A DNA stretch of 16,824 bases. Source: UBA7236 sp964638865 (GTDB lineage: Bacteria > Bacteroidota > Bacteroidia > Chitinophagales > BACL12). Where the stretch lies: positions 1-16,824 of the forward strand of contig CAZXBG010000095.1 in NCBI GenBank assembly GCA_964638865.1. The letters run 5' to 3'. This document shows, one piece after another, positions 7,367-12,950 of this stretch (within the stretch, counting starts at the first letter, position 1; every line of letters begins with the position of its first letter). The notes below the pieces were generated by a model, which worked only from the letters and a program-made list of their open reading frames with translations, was not told the DNA's origin and searched no databases. Position numbers and translations under genes: made by a program.

Positions 7367-7954
7367 TTATTCATCATCCTCCTCCTCCAGTTTAAAATTA
7401 TTTTTGGTTTGTTTCGCCCTATCACTTTTGTTGAGAATATTCAGCAAAAACCCACCCGTTGCATTTATCTTACTCATATGTGTGTTGTCGGGGTTAAGAT
7501 ATTGCTGGTACAAAATATTTATTTCGAAACCAATTCTCCGCGAAAAATAATAGGCAATTCCGGGACCTGCAGAAACACTTGTATGATCTACAATACTTTT
7601 GGAATATCCATAAGTAGTTGCGCGATCAACACCCACTTCTAATGTTGCGAGTATGAAAGTTGAAGCTGAAAGAGGATAATAATATTTTACCTGCGGAGTG
7701 AATTTTATTGCAGAAATAAAATTGGTATCCAGTGTCATAGTATAATTTATTGCAAAACCTGTGAGCCATTCGTCGGTAATAAAATATCCAAAACGTGGGG
7801 TTATGGTAAATTTGTATTCATTAAAATCAACTTCCCGGGAGGATGTGAACGAGGCTCCGCCACCCGTTCTATAAGTGCCCTTACCGGTCGGGTACCGCTG
7901 TGCTAAAGCAACTGCCGGGAAAAGCAGTGCAAGTAAAAATAGTGTTTTTATCAT
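7367..7954 (-). CDS. Small outer-membrane beta-barrel protein
   Basis: This 195-residue exported protein has a Sec signal peptide at residues 1-18 (hydrophobic LFLLALLFPAVALA, cleavage before Q19). The mature part shows alternating aromatic and polar strands, including TITPRFGYFITDEWLTGF and GPGIAYYFSRRIGFEINILY. These match the short (about eight-strand) outer-membrane barrels common in Bacteroidota. After the last apparent strand a hydrophilic tail of about 22 residues ends in LEEEDDE, which is unusual for a barrel that normally stops at an aromatic residue. The size is far below FadL-type transporters. The gene lies 60 bases after the uridine kinase gene and may be the last member of the monooxygenase-kinase-barrel run. 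Its function is unknown and could be structural or sensory. Confidence 0.8.
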   Translation of the reverse strand: MIKTLFLLALLFPAVALAQRYPTGKGTYRTGGGASFTSSREVDFNEYKFTITPRFGYFITDEWLTGFAINYTMTLDTNFISAIKFTPQVKYYYPLSASTFILATLEVGVDRATTYGYSKSIVDHTSVSAGPGIAYYFSRRIGFEINILYQQYLNPDNTHMSKINATGGFLLNILNKSDRAKQTKNNFKLEEEDDE

Positions 7955-8014
7955 GGTTTTTCATTTAAAGTGTTGAGGTATGTAAAAATAAGGAAGTGCT
8001 TTCAATAATAAAAA

Positions 8015-8629
8015 TCATTTGCCTGCAACCTTTGCAGTAATATATTGACTCAGCAGTTCTATCGCTACATGATTATCACCACCTACAGGAACAATAATAT
8101 CGGCATATTTTTTAGAGGGCTCAATAAATTGCTCATGCATGGGTCTTACTGTAGTTAGGTATCTGCTCATTACTTCCTCAACATTTCTTCCCCTTTCCTC
8201 CATGTCGCGTTTTACAACACGCATTAATCTATGGTCTGCGTCAGCATCTATAAATATCTTTAAAGAAAATTCATTTCTTATTATATCACTTGTAAGAATT
8301 AAAATACCTTCAACAATTAAAACTTTATTCGGTTTTACAGGATGTGTAGTATTTTTTCTTGCACAGGTTATCATGCTGTAAATTGGTTGTTCAATAATTT
8401 CTCCATTCTGTAATTGACGGATATGCTTCAATAATAATTCCCATTCTATTGCATCCGGATGATCGAAATTTGATTGTTTGCGTTCCAACTCAGTAAGCTC
8501 AGCGTGATCTCGGTAATAGGCATCCTGAGAAATAACTGCAACACTGTCTTTATCAAGACTTGCAATTAATTTATTCACGAATGTTGTTTTACCTGAACCT
8601 GTTCCGCCTGCAATTCCAATAATAATCAT
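8015..8629 (-). CDS. udk: Uridine kinase (uridine/cytidine kinase family)
   Basis: This 204-residue cytosolic P-loop kinase phosphorylates uridine and/or cytidine to the monophosphate in pyrimidine salvage. Walker A is GGTGSGKT (residues 8-15). SQDAYYRD (34-41) and NFDHPDA (54-60) are the nucleoside and catalytic loops. VLIVEGILIL (103-112) is the core strand, and the lid-type RDMEERGR (141-148) follows. The length is normal. One difference stands out: the family block PxYDFxxHxR reads PIYSMITCAR here (82-91). Serine therefore replaces the aspartate, and C89 replaces the histidine that contacts the base in human UCK2. Base preference should not be assumed. The gene lies 19 bases after the alkane-monooxygenase gene and 60 bases before the barrel gene on the same strand, so co-transcription is likely. 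Confidence 0.9.
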   Translation of the reverse strand: MIIIGIAGGTGSGKTTFVNKLIASLDKDSVAVISQDAYYRDHAELTELERKQSNFDHPDAIEWELLLKHIRQLQNGEIIEQPIYSMITCARKNTTHPVKPNKVLIVEGILILTSDIIRNEFSLKIFIDADADHRLMRVVKRDMEERGRNVEEVMSRYLTTVRPMHEQFIEPSKKYADIIVPVGGDNHVAIELLSQYITAKVAGK

Positions 8630-8648
8630 CTGTTAATTTTATGCGAAA

Positions 8649-9701
8649 TTAATGAGATAAGAATACTTTGTTTACTCTTGGATTCATGATCTTAAAAAAT
8701 AAAGGTGGGAAAAGCGATAAAATGATCATTGCAGGATATCCTGCGGGCAATTGTGGCGCTTCATCCAAATGCCTTAAAATTTGATATTTTCTTGATGCCA
8801 AAAAATGGTGATCGGAATGTCTCGTTAATTCATATAAAACCAATCTTCCTATCACATGATCCGAATTCCATGAATGCCAGGGTTGCACACGTTCATAATT
8901 TCCGGAAGCAGAAAGTTTACGCTGCAATCCGTAATGTTCGATATAATTAACCGATTCCAGCAATAATATTCCAACTAATGAAGCACTCATAAATAAAAAC
9001 ATGGTAAGCGGAGAAAAAACAAAACTGATGGCGATTAGCGACGCCAATTGCAATAAAAAAAATAAAGCCATTTCATTGCGGAACGAAAAAAATGATTGTT
9101 TATCATCCTTTAATTCTTTCATTTGAATATGCCAAGCAGAAATATAAGATCCAACAATTGTTCTGAAAAAAAAGGAATAGATTGGTTCATTTAATCGGGC
9201 TGAACTCGGGTCGCCTTCTGTAGAAACTCTTTTGTGATGCCCTTTGTTGTGTTCAATAATAAAATGCATGTAGAGAGAGGTCAACAATAATGACTTTGAC
9301 AATATTCGTTCAAATTTTGATTTTCTATGTCCTAACTCATGCGCTACATTTATGCCTATCACTCCACAACAAATACCTGTGCTGATAACCATTCCCAATA
9401 TTTCCCACCATTGGAGTGATTGAAAAGTAACGGTAAACAAAAAATAAACTACTATTGCGTACTGTACCGGCACATTAAGAAATAAAATAAGGTTATAAAA
9501 TGGATCCTTTTTTGCAATTTCCTCTTCAAGTGCAGATTTATTTTTTACATTAAGCGGCAAGATCATTTCTACAGCTGCCAAAAAAAGAAATGCGTAAACG
9601 GGTGTTACAAACACCCATATTCCTTGAAAATAAAGGGCTAAAAACGCACATCCGGGAATAGTAAAGGCAACCAAATATTTTAATACACTCGCGATTCTCA
9701 T
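8649..9701 (-). CDS. alkB: AlkB-type integral-membrane alkane 1-monooxygenase
   Basis: This 350-residue di-iron membrane hydroxylase has the complete AlkB histidine set. HELGH is at residues 121-125, EHNKGHH at 150-156, the HYG motif NYIEHYG at 252-258, and LTRHSDHH at 292-299. Hydrophobic segments near 10-50, 75-117, 134-150, 214-250 and 322-338 match the six-helix plan. AlkB enzymes oxidise the terminal carbon of n-alkanes, and some relatives act on other hydrophobic methyl groups. They need rubredoxin and rubredoxin reductase, neither of which is encoded in this window. The length is a little shorter than the Pseudomonas protein. A TATTTTTG element lies four bases before the ATG. Uridine kinase follows after 19 bases. 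The family call is firm; the actual substrate is open. Confidence 0.9.
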   Translation of the reverse strand: MRIASVLKYLVAFTIPGCAFLALYFQGIWVFVTPVYAFLFLAAVEMILPLNVKNKSALEEEIAKKDPFYNLILFLNVPVQYAIVVYFLFTVTFQSLQWWEILGMVISTGICCGVIGINVAHELGHRKSKFERILSKSLLLTSLYMHFIIEHNKGHHKRVSTEGDPSSARLNEPIYSFFFRTIVGSYISAWHIQMKELKDDKQSFFSFRNEMALFFLLQLASLIAISFVFSPLTMFLFMSASLVGILLLESVNYIEHYGLQRKLSASGNYERVQPWHSWNSDHVIGRLVLYELTRHSDHHFLASRKYQILRHLDEAPQLPAGYPAMIILSLFPPLFFKIMNPRVNKVFLSH

Positions 9702-9705
9702 AATT

Positions 9706-9713
9706 CAAAAATA
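9706..9713 (-). promoter_or_regulatory. TATTTTTG (-7 type) element directly before the monooxygenase gene
   Basis: On the minus strand this matches TAnnTTTG and ends four bases before the ATG, the same arrangement as at 11834-11841. It could give a leaderless or near-leaderless mRNA. No -33 box is clear, and the surrounding A/T runs make a chance match easier here than at the other two sites. Confidence 0.4.
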
Positions 9714-9825
9714 AGAAAAAATTTATTATCGTTAAAAGTCATAACGTTTGCTGATCCATATCACGCTTCAGCGCATGAACTAATACGGCTTTTATAAAGT
9801 TAATAGAATAGAAATATCAATTTTT

Positions 9826-10446
9826 ATGGACACCACTAAAAAAATAGGAAACAATTTCAATCAATTGAAGTTACAGCAAACACTCCGTTTTGAACAATTT
9901 TATGCGTTAACTGAATTGTGCGTGAAAACAGGGACAACAACGGGCAGGGAATTAACACCAAACCGAATAGATGCAACCAAACTGAATCTGCAAAGGATGA
10001 ACAGATTGATAAAAACAGCGCATTTAATGCCCTTTTGGGATGCGGTAGATAGAAAACAAACGGAAAATCTTCGTTGGTTAATTTTAACAGAAGCCTGGTG
10101 CGGTGATGCAGCTCAAATAGTTCCGGTGTTGCACAAAATAGCCGATAAACTGCTTATTAGAATGGATCTTATCCTGCGGGATGAACATCCTGAAATAGCG
10201 GATAAGTATCAATTCAATGGAACTAATTCTATTCCCAGGTTAATTTGTTTTGATACCGAAACCGGTAATGAATTAGGCGTTTGGGGGCCAAGACCAAAAG
10301 AGGCGCAGGAAATTGTGGAGGAAGCCAAATCTAAAGGCATTCCCCATGACGAATGGGTAATTTATGTTCAAAATTGGTATAACCAAAATAAAACTGTTAG
10401 TTTGCAAAACGAACTATTTTCGTTCGTAAGTAATTGTTTGGTATAA
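9826..10446 (+). CDS. Thioredoxin-fold family protein lacking the second active-site cysteine
   Basis: This 206-residue cytosolic protein has no signal peptide. The central region LRWLILTEAWCGDAAQIVP (82-100) is a thioredoxin-like strand and active-site helix. The CxxC is reduced to C92-G-D-A95, so only the nucleophilic cysteine remains. NSIPRLICFD (134-143) supplies the cis-proline (P137) next to the active site. The rest resembles the thioredoxin-like family typified by WCGD motifs (Thioredoxin_9 type), which is common in Bacteroidota and Firmicutes and poorly characterised. With one cysteine it could act in monothiol, glutathionylation or peroxidase-like chemistry, or as a binding protein; this is inference. 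The rhomboid gene begins on the base after its stop codon, so the two are almost certainly co-translated. It heads a four-gene cluster. Confidence 0.82.
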   Translation: MDTTKKIGNNFNQLKLQQTLRFEQFYALTELCVKTGTTTGRELTPNRIDATKLNLQRMNRLIKTAHLMPFWDAVDRKQTENLRWLILTEAWCGDAAQIVPVLHKIADKLLIRMDLILRDEHPEIADKYQFNGTNSIPRLICFDTETGNELGVWGPRPKEAQEIVEEAKSKGIPHDEWVIYVQNWYNQNKTVSLQNELFSFVSNCLV

Positions 10447-11160
10447 ATGTCAATTTTCTCCTTCGAAAAGATCAATACAGGTGACAATCGTCCACCCATG
10501 CATAAGCATGATGAAAAAAAGCATCTGCAACTCAGTATTTTTATGCCTTTGGTTTTTATCATCATAATTTGGATTGTAAAATTGTTCGAATTTGTTAGCG
10601 GAATTGACCTTAGCCAATATGGTTTATTGCCGAGACATTATAGCGGATTAAGGGGAATTTTGTTTTCTCCATTTATCCATGGCGATTGGAATCACTTATT
10701 TTCCAATACGATACCATTTTTTGTCCTTTCTTTTTTAATGATATTTAATTACCGGAAAGTTGCATTTAAATCTTTCGTTTTTATATTTTTCACCTCCGGT
10801 ATACTCGTTTGGTTATTTGGCAGAGAAAATTATCATATTGGTGCGAGCGGATTAGTTTACGGAATGGCATTTTTTATTTTTTTCAGTGGAATATTTCGTA
10901 AAAACATTCAATCAATTGCACTTTCATTACTCATCGTATTTATATATGGAAGTATCGTTTGGGGTATTTTACCTATCGACACTAAAACTTCGTGGGAAGG
11001 GCATTTGATGGGTGCAATCTGTGGATTTATCACTGCATTTTATTTCCGCAAAGTTGATCTCCCGGCTGAGCTCATTTTAGAGGATGATGAGGATGAACCA
11101 GAACAGGAGGAGGAGATAACAGTGCATTATGAATTAACCAATAATGACGAAAAAAAATAA
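10447..11160 (+). CDS. Rhomboid family intramembrane serine protease
   Basis: This 237-residue polytopic inner-membrane protease has about six membrane segments. The catalytic serine is S134 in IGASGLVYG (131-139), and the histidine is H186 in EGHLMGA (184-190). The oxyanion-side HxxxN motif is H83-L-F-S-N87 in the second membrane segment. An N-terminal cytoplasmic stretch of about 28 residues is rich in histidine and lysine. The C-terminus after residue 210 is strongly acidic (EDDEDEPEQEEE). Rhomboids cut transmembrane substrates within the membrane, and no substrate is evident here. The ATG immediately follows the TAA of the thioredoxin-like gene, and its own TAA overlaps the next ATG by one base (TAATG). 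That indicates translational coupling in an operon. The length fits the family. Confidence 0.93.
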   Translation: MSIFSFEKINTGDNRPPMHKHDEKKHLQLSIFMPLVFIIIIWIVKLFEFVSGIDLSQYGLLPRHYSGLRGILFSPFIHGDWNHLFSNTIPFFVLSFLMIFNYRKVAFKSFVFIFFTSGILVWLFGRENYHIGASGLVYGMAFFIFFSGIFRKNIQSIALSLLIVFIYGSIVWGILPIDTKTSWEGHLMGAICGFITAFYFRKVDLPAELILEDDEDEPEQEEEITVHYELTNNDEKK

Positions 11161-11831
11161 TGCAGTTGGAAATTAAAGTAACTTCCGATGGTTCCCCAAC
11201 TATTTATTCCCCTGAACTTAACGAGCATTATCATTCCATAAATGGCGCTTATACAGAATCAAAACATGTTTATATCAATGCCGGACTTTTAGAAAAACAA
11301 AAATCCGGTTTACAACAGATAAATATTCTGGAGATTGGATTAGGAACTGGACTAAACCTGATACTCACGAAAAACGAGTGTGCCGTTTTCGGAGGGAAAG
11401 TTCTTTATCATGCCTTAGAACCCTTCCCATTAGAAACAAAATTGATTACCGCATTAAAAGATTTTGATATGAAACAATTTGGACTTGACACAAATTTATT
11501 TTCATTGATCCATGAAACTGCGTTTGAAAAAGAAATCGATTTGTCGCCAGAACTTAGTTTTATTAAAATGAACTGCACTCTTGAAAATTTTTCAAGTTTA
11601 ACCTCTTACGACCTCGTTTATTTTGATGCCTTCGGACCACAGGTGCAGCCAGGTGTATGGTCGGAAGAAAATTTTCGAAAAATATTTGAATTAATGAATC
11701 CTTCAGGTATTTTGGTAACCTATTGTGCGAAGGGCGCTGTTAGAAGAACTATGTTATCGGTAGGATTTACCATAGAAAGAATTCCGGGACCTCCCGGAAA
11801 AAGAGAGATGCTTCGCGCTACTAAAAAGTAA
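11160..11831 (+). CDS. mnmD: tRNA 5-methylaminomethyl-2-thiouridine(34) methyltransferase MnmD
   Basis: This 223-residue SAM-dependent methyltransferase is the stand-alone form of the MnmC methyltransferase domain (DUF752). It converts nm5s2U to mnm5s2U at the wobble position of certain tRNAs. The SAM-binding loop is ILEIGLGTG (56-64). YFDAFGPQVQPGVWSEENF (154-172) is the family's catalytic DAFxP block, and the C-terminal PGPPGKREMLRA (209-220) is its usual ending. The length is typical. It overlaps the rhomboid stop codon by one base. The FAD oxidoreductase that could supply its substrate follows 14 bases later, so the pair mirrors the domain order of fused MnmC (methyltransferase first, oxidoreductase second). 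No Shine-Dalgarno sequence is needed if translation is coupled. Confidence 0.92.
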   Translation: MQLEIKVTSDGSPTIYSPELNEHYHSINGAYTESKHVYINAGLLEKQKSGLQQINILEIGLGTGLNLILTKNECAVFGGKVLYHALEPFPLETKLITALKDFDMKQFGLDTNLFSLIHETAFEKEIDLSPELSFIKMNCTLENFSSLTSYDLVYFDAFGPQVQPGVWSEENFRKIFELMNPSGILVTYCAKGAVRRTMLSVGFTIERIPGPPGKREMLRATKK

Positions 11832-11833
11832 AT

Positions 11834-11841
11834 TACCTTTG
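11834..11841 (+). promoter_or_regulatory. TACCTTTG (-7 type) element between mnmD and the FAD oxidoreductase gene
   Basis: A full TAnnTTTG match lies in the 14-base gap after the mnmD stop, four bases before the GTG start. It is identical to the octamer before the nuclease gene at 4380-4387. It suggests an internal, possibly leaderless, transcript for the oxidoreductase inside the operon. No -33 TTTG is obvious, though it would fall within the mnmD coding sequence. Confidence 0.45.
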
Positions 11842-11845
11842 TGGT

Positions 11846-12898
11846 GTGATAGATTTTTTAATTGTAGGCGGCGGATTTTCAGGCATTGCATTTTCCTGGG
11901 AATTGGAACAAAAAAATATCAGTTATAAACTTGCCGACCCTGGTTTATACAATTCAGCAACCACTGTTTCGGGGGGGTTAATAAATCCTATTACCGGTAG
12001 AAAATCTTCACTTCAGTGGAATATAGCCGAACTACTTCCTCTTATTAAAAATAACTACTTACTTCTGGAGAATACATTGCACTGTAAATTATTATATGAA
12101 ACAAATATTTTAAAAATTCACAAAAGCGAATCCGCACTCGAAGAATGGCAGAGAGCCCAATTGAATATTAATTTATTACCTTATATTAATAATAAATTTG
12201 ATGTTTCTTTATACAATCGTTTTCTTGATTTCAGATTTGGCGCTGTTAGTATTAATTCAGCACTTCGCATCGATACCGAAATGCTTACGAATAAATATTT
12301 CAACTTCATTGAAACAAAACGAATAAAAAGAGTTATCGAACACAGTGAAATTACCATTAGCGACTCCGGCATATCCCACCAAAATGAAAATTACAAATAT
12401 ATTGTGTTTTGTGAAGGTATAAATGCGCTTAAAAACCCCTGGTATAAAAACATTCCTTTTAAACCTGCAAAAGGAGAATGTATAATACTGGAAATACCAA
12501 ATTTTTCGACCGAATTGATCATACACAAGGGCATTATCTTAATTCCTTTGGGAGAAAATAAATATTGGGCAGGAGCAACAAATACCTGGGATGATTTAAC
12601 CACTGAAAAAACTTTAGCGGGTGCAGAGGAACTCGAACTGGGATTGCAACAACTCTTAAAAGTGCCTTATTCCATTTTGGAATACAAAGTAGCAATAAGG
12701 CCAACGATACGCGACAGAGCTCCTGTAGTTGGCGGACACCCAAATTACAAGAATATATTCATACTCAATGGCATGGGTACTAAAGGCGCTTCCCTTTCCA
12801 ATTTTTATGCGCAAAAATTAGTGAATTTTATTCTATATGGTCACGAAATTCCCAAAGAGGCAAATATTAAGCGATTTTATGATTTATTAAGAGAATAA
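11846..12898 (+). CDS. FAD-dependent oxidoreductase (DAO fold), candidate stand-alone MnmC oxidase half
   Basis: This 350-residue flavoenzyme begins with the dinucleotide-binding motif IVGGGFSGIAF (residues 6-16). It then has a GGLINPITGR segment (about 43-52) and ends with the DAO-type pattern IRPTIRDRAPVVGG and NGMGTKGASLSNF. This layout matches the glycine/D-amino-acid oxidase family, which includes the C-terminal half of MnmC and the B. subtilis protein MnmL. Those remove the carboxymethyl group from cmnm5U. Its place 14 bases after mnmD makes the same reaction the best guess here, but the family also includes many unrelated amine oxidases. The start is GTG at 11846, needed to include the FAD motif. 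A TACCTTTG element ends four bases before it. A run of seven G (11971-11977) early in the gene is unusual for this AT-rich DNA. Confidence 0.82.
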   Translation: MIDFLIVGGGFSGIAFSWELEQKNISYKLADPGLYNSATTVSGGLINPITGRKSSLQWNIAELLPLIKNNYLLLENTLHCKLLYETNILKIHKSESALEEWQRAQLNINLLPYINNKFDVSLYNRFLDFRFGAVSINSALRIDTEMLTNKYFNFIETKRIKRVIEHSEITISDSGISHQNENYKYIVFCEGINALKNPWYKNIPFKPAKGECIILEIPNFSTELIIHKGIILIPLGENKYWAGATNTWDDLTTEKTLAGAEELELGLQQLLKVPYSILEYKVAIRPTIRDRAPVVGGHPNYKNIFILNGMGTKGASLSNFYAQKLVNFILYGHEIPKEANIKRFYDLLRE

Positions 12899-12950
12899 AT
12901 TTTGCTCTGCTACTCTTCTCCCCTATTTTTACTGCGCCAATTTATTTGAT

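Noticed and set aside
9741..9750. ATAACGTTTG as a promoter for the thioredoxin-like operon
   Set aside because: The spacing between TA and TTTG is three bases rather than two, and it has no -33 box.
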